Of a stretch of DNA of 23,748 bases, positions 12,547-17,989 are shown piece after piece. The notes below the pieces were generated by a model. It was not told where the DNA came from and made no database searches. It saw nothing but the letters and a program-made list of their open reading frames with translations. Origin of the DNA: a virus. The translations under genes and the position numbers were made by a program. Where the stretch lies: positions 1-23,748 of IMG/VR virus record IMGVR_UViG_3300032265_002014; one strand, written 5' to 3'. Position 1 is the first letter of the stretch; each line of letters opens with the position of its first letter.

Positions 12547-12693
12547 ATGGAAAACCAATATATCTGCAATAGTTGCAATGAAAACTTAGTTGATGAGTAT
12601 GAAGAGAAGTGTGTGCACTGTATGCTTGAAGAAATGTCTGTAATCTATAATGAAGATATTGCACTAGAAATGAGTCTTGGCCTTGACTACTAA
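12547..12693 (+). CDS. 48-aa zinc-ribbon protein
   Basis: CNSCNE and CVHCMLEE make a CxxC-x11-CxxC ribbon, followed by an acidic helix. AAGGAG lies 9 nt before the ATG. Its end overlaps the GP88 start by 17 nt in another frame, so the two are probably coupled. Confidence 0.65.
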   Translation: MENQYICNSCNENLVDEYEEKCVHCMLEEMSVIYNEDIALEMSLGLDY

Positions 12694-13417
12694 TACACTT
12701 AAACTAAAACGCTCCAATGATCGTAAAGTTGCTAATCTAGTAACTAAGAATGGCAAGCAGGCTGCAATTGCTAATACCTTTGGCCTTCCCGCAGGTAAAG
12801 AATATTCTTGCCCTGGTGCTACTAGCGTATGCGAATCTGTATGCTATGCAGGTAAATTAGAAAAACTCTTCAAGGGTGTAAAGGTTAACCTATTGCATAA
12901 TTGGGACCTATTGAAAGACGCTGATTTACAAACAATGTACACGTTACTTTCTGAGATGATTGCAGAATTTAAAACTGACTGTGTAAAGAAGAATGCACCT
13001 ATGCTATTTCGCATTCATTGGGATGGCGATTTCTTTAACGATGACTACACTCAAGCATGGCGTTTAGTTATTGAAGAACAGCCAGACATTCAATTCTGGG
13101 TATACACTCGTGTAAAGTCTGCTGCTCTTATCCTTAAAGATATTGATAACCTATCTCTTTATTTCAGTACTGATAGTGAGAATGTAAAAGTTGGTGTGGA
13201 CCTTAAAATTAATTCTGGTGTACGCCTTGCATACCTTGCTAAAAACTTTGCAATAGGTCAAGCAGACATGAAAGAAATGATTGGTAAGCCTGGTGCTAAA
13301 TGTCCTGAAAATAATAAACAAATTCCATTGATTAGCGAGAAAGGCTCCGCTTGCGTTTCATGCTCACTTTGTGTATACTCAAAAGCAGACATTGTATTTT
13401 CTGCGAGTAAGAAATGA
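12677..13417 (+). CDS. GP88-family phage protein
   Basis: 246 aa. The protein starts at TTG 12677 (or TTG 12683); no ATG or GTG precedes the conserved part. KNGKQAAIANTFGLPAGKEYSCPGATSVCESVCYA is the hallmark of the family of mycobacteriophage gene product 88, found in actinophages with unknown function. Cysteines 45, 52 and 56 form one cluster; C209, C226, C229 and C232 (ACVSCSLC) form another at the C-terminus, as in iron-sulfur or zinc sites. The middle has HWDGDFF and FWVYTRVKSA, which may be active-site strands. It follows a zinc-ribbon gene and precedes a 19-aa hydrophobic ORF. Confidence 0.8.
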   Translation: MALTTNTLKLKRSNDRKVANLVTKNGKQAAIANTFGLPAGKEYSCPGATSVCESVCYAGKLEKLFKGVKVNLLHNWDLLKDADLQTMYTLLSEMIAEFKTDCVKKNAPMLFRIHWDGDFFNDDYTQAWRLVIEEQPDIQFWVYTRVKSAALILKDIDNLSLYFSTDSENVKVGVDLKINSGVRLAYLAKNFAIGQADMKEMIGKPGAKCPENNKQIPLISEKGSACVSCSLCVYSKADIVFSASKK

Positions 13418-13425
13418 GTTAAACA

Positions 13426-13485
13426 ATGGCACAAATTGTAATTGGAATCTTTGGTCTAATTTTTATTTTATTTTTATTTCAATGA
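13426..13485 (+). CDS. 19-aa hydrophobic micropeptide
   Basis: The frame encodes MAQIVIGIFGLIFILFLFQ, almost entirely one transmembrane helix. It begins 8 nt after the GP88 stop, with AGTTAAACA and no clear ribosome binding site. It is too short for gene finders; the composition is far from random, but translation is unproven. Confidence 0.4.
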   Translation: MAQIVIGIFGLIFILFLFQ

Positions 13486-13547
13486 CTTGATAAGTCCCCC
13501 GAAATGGGGCCGACGCAAAATGATCCATTTGTCAAGTTACGACACGC
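13484..13547 (+). other. Complex stem-loop region after GP88
   Basis: GACTT-GAT-AAGTC and CCCC-GAAAT-GGGG are two adjacent hairpins; ACTTGA can also pair with TCAAGT at 13532-13537. GGCCGACGC and a reversed GCGTGTCG lie in it. Probably a terminator-like boundary or processed RNA end. Confidence 0.4.
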
Positions 13548-13555
13548 TTTAAGAA

Positions 13556-13571
13556 TGTGATGTTTATCACA
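13556..13571. promoter_or_regulatory. CRP/GlxR-type palindrome 7
   Basis: TGTGA-TGTTTA-TCACA, perfect. Centre is 51.5 bp before the proposed -10 at 13615. Confidence 0.75.
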
Positions 13572-13590
13572 AGAAAAATGGGCATTTGGA

Positions 13591-13620
13591 TTGGTATTTT
13601 TGACATTTTTAGTGTAGAAT
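13591..13620 (+). promoter_or_regulatory. Promoter of the 13655 gene
   Basis: TTGGTA, 18 nt, TAGAAT, with the T-rich spacer TTTTTGACATTTTT also found in the 9086/9305 family. A second TTGACA at 13600 fits less well. Confidence 0.5.
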
Positions 13621-13654
13621 TAAACTATAACCCAAACAGAAAGGAAAGACCCCA

Positions 13655-13825
13655 ATGACACTTCACGGATACACTTACCAAATTGGTGACCTATTCACAA
13701 CCAGCAAGACAGGCGTTACAGGTCGTATCGCTAGTTTTTCACCAATCAGTAATAAGGTTACCAGAGTTAGTCTAGTTTTGGCAAATGGCTCTCGTCGCTT
13801 GGCTATGGTCAAGACTTCTAAGTAA
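13655..13825 (+). CDS. Small beta-barrel protein, paralogue of 13929-14093
   Basis: 56 aa. YQIGDLFTTSKTGVTGRIAS matches YKVGDTFTTQKSKVTGTIME of the next gene, and both close with a short strand of small polar residues. The pattern looks like an SH3-like or KOW-like mini-domain, which often binds RNA or DNA; this is an inference. AGAAAGGAAAG precedes the ATG, and the leader is also shared with the next two genes. Confidence 0.65.
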   Translation: MTLHGYTYQIGDLFTTSKTGVTGRIASFSPISNKVTRVSLVLANGSRRLAMVKTSK

Positions 13826-13856
13826 TCTCAAAATGTGAGAAATGTTAGATTTCGAT

Positions 13857-13886
13857 TTGACATTTCAATCTGCAAAATGTTATACT
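13857..13886 (+). promoter_or_regulatory. Promoter of the 13929 gene
   Basis: TTGACA, 18 nt, TATACT. It lies directly after the stop of the paralogous gene. Confidence 0.75.
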
Positions 13887-13928
13887 AATACAGTAAGCAA
13901 AACCCCTAACAGAAAAGGAAATAAACAA

Positions 13929-14093
13929 ATGACAGTAAATACAGCAACTTACAAGGTAGGCGATACTTTCACTACACAGAAGTCAAAGGTAACAGGAACA
14001 ATTATGGAAATTAACCCACAGGCTAATGGAAATGTTCGTGTTAAGTTAGATGTAAATGGTACATCACGCTACACAACTTGGACAGCAAAGTAA
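13929..14093 (+). CDS. Small beta-barrel protein, paralogue of 13655-13825
   Basis: 54 aa with the ATG at 13929, which follows AGAAAAGGAAA; a longer reading from 13842 would cover its own promoter. YKVGDTFTTQKSKVTGTIMEINPQ and a closing TTWTAK share the plan of the preceding gene. Tandem duplication is likely. Function unknown. Confidence 0.65.
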   Translation: MTVNTATYKVGDTFTTQKSKVTGTIMEINPQANGNVRVKLDVNGTSRYTTWTAK

Positions 14094-14117
14094 GTAATTA
14101 GCAATCGCTAAATGACC

Positions 14118-14142
14118 TGAGTAAGTCAATTAAAACTGCTCA
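14118..14142 (+). other. AAAAC-loop hairpin, copy 2
   Basis: TGAGTA and TGCTCA pair (one G-U) around a loop ending AAAAC. No T-run follows, so RNA polymerase may pass into the 14180 gene, which shows no promoter of its own. Confidence 0.6.
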
Positions 14143-14179
14143 ACTCAAACCCCCAACTAACAGAAAAGGAAAGACCCAA

Positions 14180-14602
14180 ATGGCAAGAGGAAAAGCAATC
14201 TCAGTAAAAATCCCTACTGAGCGAGTAATCACGGCACTAGAGGCATCACTAGCAAAACTAGAGTCAGACTACGCATCACAAGAAGCAAACGAAGCAGAGT
14301 ATGAAGTTGCTCGTAAGGCTTGGCAAAAAGAAATCCAAGCGTATGCAATCGCTAACATCACAAATGCTGAGAACTTTCGCACAAACTATCGTTCTTGGAA
14401 TAACAATCTTAACATTGACTTTGATTTGACAGTATCCGAAAAGGATTTGCCAAAAGAGCCAAGCAGAGAGTTCGTAACTCTGCACCAACACACATACAAT
14501 GAGCAAAAAGAGGAAATCGCAAACGCAATTCGTATCCTCAAAATGACAGATGAGGAAGTTGTAAATACTTCCACATACAACGCAGTTGCTCGTTATCTTT
14601 AA
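14180..14602 (+). CDS. Hypothetical helical protein, 140 aa
   Basis: Long helix around residues 10-60 (VITALEASLAKLESDYASQEANEAEYEVARKAWQKEI), probably a coiled coil, then a more mixed middle and a second helix (EQKEEIANAIRILKM). It starts after the same AGAAAAGGAAAGACCCAA leader as 13655. No membrane part and no catalytic motif; a structural or nucleoprotein role is possible. Confidence 0.65.
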   Translation: MARGKAISVKIPTERVITALEASLAKLESDYASQEANEAEYEVARKAWQKEIQAYAIANITNAENFRTNYRSWNNNLNIDFDLTVSEKDLPKEPSREFVTLHQHTYNEQKEEIANAIRILKMTDEEVVNTSTYNAVARYL

Positions 14603-14627
14603 TTAGATAATCGAAACAGGGGCAGTT

Positions 14628-14680
14628 TAGAGAGTGTTCTCGCCCAATGTCGTAAGTAAGAACTCTCCCCCTCTGGGGGT
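14628..14680 (+). other. Two stem-loops in the 14603-14759 gap
   Basis: GAGAGT(G)TTC pairs with GAACTCTC (8 bp with one bulged G), followed directly by CCCCC-TCT-GGGGG (14667-14679), a very stable 5-bp hairpin. No T-run. Likely an RNA boundary or processing site. Confidence 0.45.
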
Positions 14681-14697
14681 AGCCAAATGGATCGCAA

Positions 14698-14727
14698 TTG
14701 ACAAATGTCAGTGGTCTCGTGTACAAT
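14698..14727 (+). promoter_or_regulatory. Promoter of the 14760 gene, with operator
   Basis: TTGACA, 18 nt, TACAAT. TGACA-AA-TGTCA is a perfect palindrome over the -35. ACAAATGTCAGTGGTCT is shared with the 8907 promoter. Confidence 0.75.
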
Positions 14728-14759
14728 TAAATTAATCAAACAAACAGAAAGAGGCCCCC

Positions 14760-15176
14760 ATGGACCAAAACATCACCGTAGTAAATGCAACACATGAATT
14801 CCTTCAAACACAAATCAGTGCACTGCAGGAGTCAATTACATCTAAGGATGAATTCATTCAGCGGTTAAACCAACGTTCATATGCAGATTCAGCAAACCTT
14901 AACCGTATTGTTGAAGACATGCAACAGTGGACCTTGGAATCACTTAGCAATGAATCAATTACAACTTCGCAGGCAGAAGAGATTGCAGCAATCTGCGGAT
15001 TTGAATTAACAAAAGAAGTTGAAGTTGAAGTTACCGTAACTTATAACTTGACACTGCAGGTACCCCATGACGAGGACGAAGAATCAATTGTTAACGATAT
15101 CGATTTTGATTCTGTATCTTATAATTCTGACTACGTCACTTGGCTAAGTTCAAATGTAGACCGTATCGATTTTTAG
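14760..15176 (+). CDS. Hypothetical protein with N-terminal coiled coil, 138 aa
   Basis: Residues 10-60 (HEFLQTQISALQESITSKDEFIQRL ...) form a coiled coil. SEQ from about 65 (SLSNESITTSQAEEIAAICGFEL) is a helical hairpin, and a strand-rich tail (VEVEVTVTYNLTLQVPHDEDE ... YVTWLSSNVDRIDF) follows. AGAAAGAGG precedes the ATG. No family recognised. Gene stands alone between two hairpins. Confidence 0.6.
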   Translation: MDQNITVVNATHEFLQTQISALQESITSKDEFIQRLNQRSYADSANLNRIVEDMQQWTLESLSNESITTSQAEEIAAICGFELTKEVEVEVTVTYNLTLQVPHDEDEESIVNDIDFDSVSYNSDYVTWLSSNVDRIDF

Positions 15177-15199
15177 TAGGGGGCTACTAAATAAATTCC

Positions 15200-15226
15200 T
15201 GGGCCATGAATTAAAACTGGCCCTTT
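15200..15226 (+). terminator. AAAAC-loop hairpin, copy 3, with altered stem
   Basis: GGGCCA and TGGCCC pair around a loop ending AAAAC, then TTTC. The stem differs from copies 1, 2 and 4 in both arms together, which is compensatory change. Confidence 0.6.
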
Positions 15227-15257
15227 CAAAATCCCTGAAAATTTTGGGTCGGCCTCA

Positions 15258-15273
15258 TGTGATGAATCTCACA
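15258..15273. promoter_or_regulatory. CRP/GlxR-type palindrome 8
   Basis: TGTGA-TGAATC-TCACA, perfect. Centre is 89.5 bp upstream of the -10 of the DUF932 gene. Confidence 0.75.
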
Positions 15274-15331
15274 GTGTGTTTAAGATCACGTTTAAGAAAT
15301 GTCCGATTTGCCCCATGTTTACTAAGACGAT

Positions 15332-15360
15332 TTGACTTTGTCAGTCCCCTCTGCTAAGAT
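15332..15360 (+). promoter_or_regulatory. Promoter of the DUF932 gene
   Basis: TTGACT, 17 nt, TGC-TAAGAT. TGAC-TTT-GTCA overlaps the -35 (15333-15343). Confidence 0.8.
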
Positions 15361-15391
15361 TAGGTTATACCCAAAAAGAAAGAAGGAAAAA

Positions 15392-16408
15392 ATGGCTCAT
15401 GAACTCGAAACCCAAAATGGGGTTGCAAGTTTTGCATCATTCCGTGAACCTGCTTGGCATGGTCTCGGAACTGTATTCACAGAAGAAAAAAATACTGCTG
15501 AAATGTTAGAAGCAGCAAATCTAAATAAATGGAATGTACGTCTTGAGGACGTAGTTGTTCCTGAAACATTATCATCAGACAAGAATTATTTTTATGTCGT
15601 GCGTGATAATCCTACTACTGAATCGCAGACTGATATTCTTGGTGTAGTTGGTGAACGTTATCACACATTGCAGAATGAAGATTTATTCTCATTCGGGGAT
15701 AACATTCTCGATGGTGGTGGACGTTGGGAGACTGCTGGTTCACTTAAGGGTGGACGTGTAGTCTTTGGCTCTCTCGCTCTTGAACGTGAAACTGTTCTTG
15801 ACCCTACTGGTGTTGCTGATAAAATCAAAACTTATCTTTTGATTAACACATCACACGATGGTTCTATTGCAATTCAAGCAAGCATAACACCTGTTCGTGT
15901 TGTTTGTGCTAACACTCTCAACATTGCACTTAATCGCACACGCAAGAAGAATGGTGTCAAGCAATCTTTCAAGATTCGCCACACGCAGACAGCAAATGGC
16001 AAGGTGCAAATTGCTCGTGAGACTCTTGGTCTTGCTAATGCTTATATGGATTCATTCGATGTAATGGCTAAGTCACTTTTTGAGAAAGAAGTGAACGCTA
16101 AGCAATTTAACGATATTATTCTTGCAGCGTACCCTAAGCCTGAAAAGGACACTAAGGGTGCTCTCACTAAGTGGGAAAATAAAGTTGATACAATCAACGA
16201 TATTTACACAGGCGAATTTAACGGCATGATTGCTGGTAATGGTTGGGGTGCGTTTAACGCTCTTACTGAACGTCTTGATTGGTATCGCTCTGCTCGTGGT
16301 GGTTCTAACGAATCTATTCTTGCAGCAGCAAGTGGATTTGACCCTGCAATTAACGCAGAGAAAAATCGTTTGCTAAATGTTGTTCGTGACGTTTTGCAGA
16401 TTGCATAA
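15392..16408 (+). CDS. DUF932 phage/plasmid-like protein
   Basis: 338 aa; the ATG at 15392 is used because AAGAAGGAAA lies before it and because the preceding codons cover the promoter. PAWHGLG near the N-terminus, GVVGERYHTLQNEDLF, then TYLLINTSHDGSIAIQASITPVRVVCANTLNIAL are the typical marks of DUF932 (TIGR03299-type), found on phages and plasmids; it has been linked to nucleic-acid metabolism but has no proven activity. Length is usual for the family. The gene is monocistronic with its own promoter and CRP-like site, and ends before the hairpin at 16423. It is the longest gene of the early region, which suggests an important early function. Confidence 0.9.
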   Translation: MAHELETQNGVASFASFREPAWHGLGTVFTEEKNTAEMLEAANLNKWNVRLEDVVVPETLSSDKNYFYVVRDNPTTESQTDILGVVGERYHTLQNEDLFSFGDNILDGGGRWETAGSLKGGRVVFGSLALERETVLDPTGVADKIKTYLLINTSHDGSIAIQASITPVRVVCANTLNIALNRTRKKNGVKQSFKIRHTQTANGKVQIARETLGLANAYMDSFDVMAKSLFEKEVNAKQFNDIILAAYPKPEKDTKGALTKWENKVDTINDIYTGEFNGMIAGNGWGAFNALTERLDWYRSARGGSNESILAAASGFDPAINAEKNRLLNVVRDVLQIA

Positions 16409-16422
16409 CTAAATAAAAATCC

Positions 16423-16445
16423 TGAGCAAGATTTAAAACTGCTCA
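16423..16445 (+). other. AAAAC-loop hairpin, copy 4
   Basis: TGAGCA and TGCTCA pair around AGATTTAAAAC, as in copy 1. It lies 3 nt before the tRNA-Asp, so it may end the DUF932 mRNA or mark tRNA processing. Confidence 0.6.
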
Positions 16446-16448
16446 TCT

Positions 16449-16522
16449 GGTTCCATAGATCAATTGGTTAGATCGCTACCCTGTCACGGTAGAGGCTACG
16501 GGTTCAAGTCCCGTTGGAATCG
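16449..16522 (+). tRNA. tRNA-Asp (anticodon GTC)
   Basis: 74 nt, complete cloverleaf. The acceptor pairs GGTTCCA with TGGAATC (one G-U), the D arm is GATC/GATC, the anticodon arm CTACC-CTGTCAC-GGTAG, and the T arm ACGGG-TTCAAGT-CCCGT. The discriminator is G, as expected for Asp, and CCA is not encoded. It reads GAC/GAU, common in the acidic small proteins nearby. It has no clear promoter and may be cut from the DUF932 transcript. Confidence 0.92.
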
Positions 16523-16530
16523 CAATAAAT

Positions 16531-16603
16531 AAAAATGCAATGCAATGCATAAAAATGCAGGCCGACCAAAAATGTCATTCTCAAAATCAATTACGAAGTC
16601 GGC
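16531..16603 (+). repeat. ATGCA repeats and GCCGAC inverted repeat
   Basis: ATGCA occurs three times in a row (about 16535-16550) and again at 16554. GCCGAC (16561-16566) and GTCGGC (16598-16603) can form a stem with a 31-nt loop. No gene seen in the 16523-16680 gap. Confidence 0.45.
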
Positions 16604-16645
16604 ATATATTTCCAAAAATGTCAAATCAAAATGTTATTAAGATAG

Positions 16646-16674
16646 TTGACATATTTCCCCAAACATGGCATAAT
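16646..16674 (+). promoter_or_regulatory. Leaderless promoter of the 16681 operon
   Basis: TTGACA, 17 nt, CATAAT, then exactly 6 nt to ATG. Confidence 0.75.
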
Positions 16675-16680
16675 TGTCAT

Positions 16681-16848
16681 ATGACCCAAACATACAAACC
16701 TTATACCATAGACGAATTAGTTACTCTCATTTATGAGGATAATCTAGAACATTTTGAGCAAGCCACAGAAGACTGCGACTGCCATTTACATATCACTCTT
16801 AATACTATTGTAAAGTATTGGGAGCAAGACTATGTGGAGACTTACTAA
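16681..16848 (+). CDS. Hypothetical acidic protein, 55 aa, leaderless
   Basis: The ATG at 16681 is 6 nt after the -10 box, so a longer reading from 16540 is rejected. The frame encodes MTQTYKPYTIDELVTLIYED and on, mostly helix, with CDCHLH as possible metal site. Its stop shares a base with the next start. No family recognised. Confidence 0.65.
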   Translation: MTQTYKPYTIDELVTLIYEDNLEHFEQATEDCDCHLHITLNTIVKYWEQDYVETY

Positions 16849-16958
16849 TGCATAAACATCAATGGCTATGTAGCGATGTCCCTGGAGTATATACCTGTGG
16901 ATTTGATTGTGGGTTTGGATATTGGAATCCCGCTAAAGAAATAATAGAGGAGGGGTAA
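16848..16958 (+). CDS. 36-aa Cys/Trp-rich protein
   Basis: The frame encodes MHKHQWLCSDVPGVYTCGFD and on to EIIEEG, with three Cys, a His pair and several Trp/Gly. Coupled on both sides by TAATG. A small zinc-binding protein is possible. Confidence 0.6.
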   Translation: MHKHQWLCSDVPGVYTCGFDCGFGYWNPAKEIIEEG

Positions 16959-17113
16959 TGGCTAAACAATCCTGGTCTTGTGCCACATGTGGTGCTACTA
17001 CAACAGATCCTGAGCATAGGCTAATAGTATACTTTCACATGAACTGTCCAGGGAATGTGACAAAGGTCACACCCGTAGAACTTGACCCTGTCAGCCCAAA
17101 CCCCTATAATTAA
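16958..17113 (+). CDS. 51-aa zinc-binding protein carrying a CRP-like site in its gene
   Basis: CATCGATTTDPEHRL and, later, HMNC give a Cys2-HisCys zinc site (CxxC ... HxxC). AGAGGAGGGG precedes the ATG, which shares a base with the previous stop. Codons for NVTKVT form the CRP-like palindrome at 17056, and the -35/-10 for the next operon lie in its last codons. Confidence 0.6.
   Translation: MAKQSWSCATCGATTTDPEHRLIVYFHMNCPGNVTKVTPVELDPVSPNPYN
17056..17071. promoter_or_regulatory. CRP/GlxR-type palindrome 9, inside a coding region
   Basis: TGTGA-CAAAGG-TCACA, perfect arms. Centre is 41.5 bp before the -10 at 17105 and 53.5 bp before the ATG/transcription start at 17117. Confidence 0.75.
17082..17110 (+). 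promoter_or_regulatory. Leaderless promoter of the 17117 operon
   Basis: TTGACC, 17 nt, TATAAT, exactly 6 nt to ATG. TGAC-CCT-GTCA (17083-17093) overlaps the -35. Confidence 0.85.
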
Positions 17114-17116
17114 TAT

Positions 17117-17275
17117 ATGGACCTAAACACATTAACAGAATATATAAAGATACATCTTATCAGTGTCCAACAAGACTATGATAAGGTACCCGAAGGGGAT
17201 AGAGATTCTATCATCCACCTTAATGGACAACAGTATGCCCTTAATCATATACTAGGAGTATTAGGTGAGCGATAA
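17117..17275 (+). CDS. 52-aa helical protein, leaderless
   Basis: The frame encodes MDLNTLTEYIKIHLISVQQD and on to LGVLGER. All-helical pattern. Start is set by the promoter; the stop lies 11 nt inside the next gene. It opens the seven-gene operon to 18964 (17265, 17504, 17717, 17982, 18424, 18614). No family recognised. Confidence 0.65.
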   Translation: MDLNTLTEYIKIHLISVQQDYDKVPEGDRDSIIHLNGQQYALNHILGVLGER

Positions 17276-17507
17276 GTATCCCTTTATCCCCGAACATTTA
17301 GAAAAGGCTCTTGAGGATATAACTATCCCATTAATCGACCTTATGCATGGACACCTTAAAGTAGAAATGCTTGACTTAGAAGAACTCCTTGACGGAGACA
17401 ATGATGATAGATTTTTGCAAGGGTATATGGAAGCCTTGACAAATATGTATTGCCTAACGTATAATTTATCTATAGACCGTAAACACATAGAGGAGACCCT
17501 AGTATGA
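17265..17507 (+). CDS. 80-aa acidic helical protein, GTG start
   Basis: The frame starts at GTG 17265 (AGGAGTATTA before it) and encodes MSDKYPFIPEHLEKALEDIT and on. It shares its helical layout and acidity with the 17504 and 17717 products. It overlaps both neighbours (11 and 4 nt), which supports coupled translation. Function unknown. Confidence 0.6.
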   Translation: MSDKYPFIPEHLEKALEDITIPLIDLMHGHLKVEMLDLEELLDGDNDDRFLQGYMEALTNMYCLTYNLSIDRKHIEETLV

Positions 17508-17716
17508 CAGACCTAGTTATAGTAAAAGCAACACTTGAAGAAGAAATAGATGAGGCTTGGCATATCTTTAATAAAATTGCCACTGAGGAGGAAGAAGATG
17601 ACTACTCAGACGCTATGCAGTCTATGGAACGAACTGAGGCAAATGGTTTTGCAGTTGGTTTAGAACGTGCCTACTATATTTTATTTAACGAACGCTATAC
17701 TCCAAAGGATAACTAA
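17504..17716 (+). CDS. 70-aa acidic protein
   Basis: The frame encodes MTDLVIVKATLEEEIDEAWH and on; helix-rich, with a run of Glu/Asp in the middle. Start in an ATGA overlap with the preceding stop. AGAGGAG is placed 8 nt before it. No family recognised. Confidence 0.6.
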   Translation: MTDLVIVKATLEEEIDEAWHIFNKIATEEEEDDYSDAMQSMERTEANGFAVGLERAYYILFNERYTPKDN

Positions 17717-17989
17717 ATGGGAATGCGTGATGAATCATGGTGTGCAGGCTGTGGCTGTAGCATAACTTATACAGACGACGAAACTGCCCAATGTGGTACA
17801 TGTGAACGTGATGACGCTATTTCATTTATCGAGGGAATCATTAACTATATAGAGAATGAAAAGAATGAACTCGAAGAGCGTTTGACAAATGTTGACGGGG
17901 CTGATAGTATTTACCCATACCTAGAAGGTGCTGTTGAATACGTTGACCTAATCCTATCGGAAGTAAAGGACAGATACCAAAATGCTTGA
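17717..17989 (+). CDS. Zinc-ribbon protein with helical tail, 90 aa
   Basis: CAGCGC (residues 9-14) and CGTCERDD give a CxxC-x14-CxxC ribbon, with a spare Cys in the first knuckle. The rest is a long acidic coiled coil (FIEGIINYIENEKNELEERL ...). The start abuts the previous stop; the end overlaps the next gene by 8 nt. DNA-binding or adaptor role is likely for such a build. Confidence 0.65.
   Translation: MGMRDESWCAGCGCSITYTDDETAQCGTCERDDAISFIEGIINYIENEKNELEERLTNVDGADSIYPYLEGAVEYVDLILSEVKDRYQNA

Noticed and set aside
14276-14726. Three minus-strand frames of 62-76 aa opposite the 14180 gene
   Set aside because: Shadows of the plus-strand gene; Cys/Val-rich with no start signals.
16449-16522. 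tRNA-Asp as a phage attachment site
   Set aside because: No integrase gene or repeated tRNA end is present in the window; the tRNA is complete and serves better as a phage-carried tRNA.
16540-16680. N-terminal extension of the 16681 gene
   Set aside because: It would translate the ATGCA repeats and the -35/-10 of its own promoter; the ATG at 16681 is placed 6 nt after the -10.
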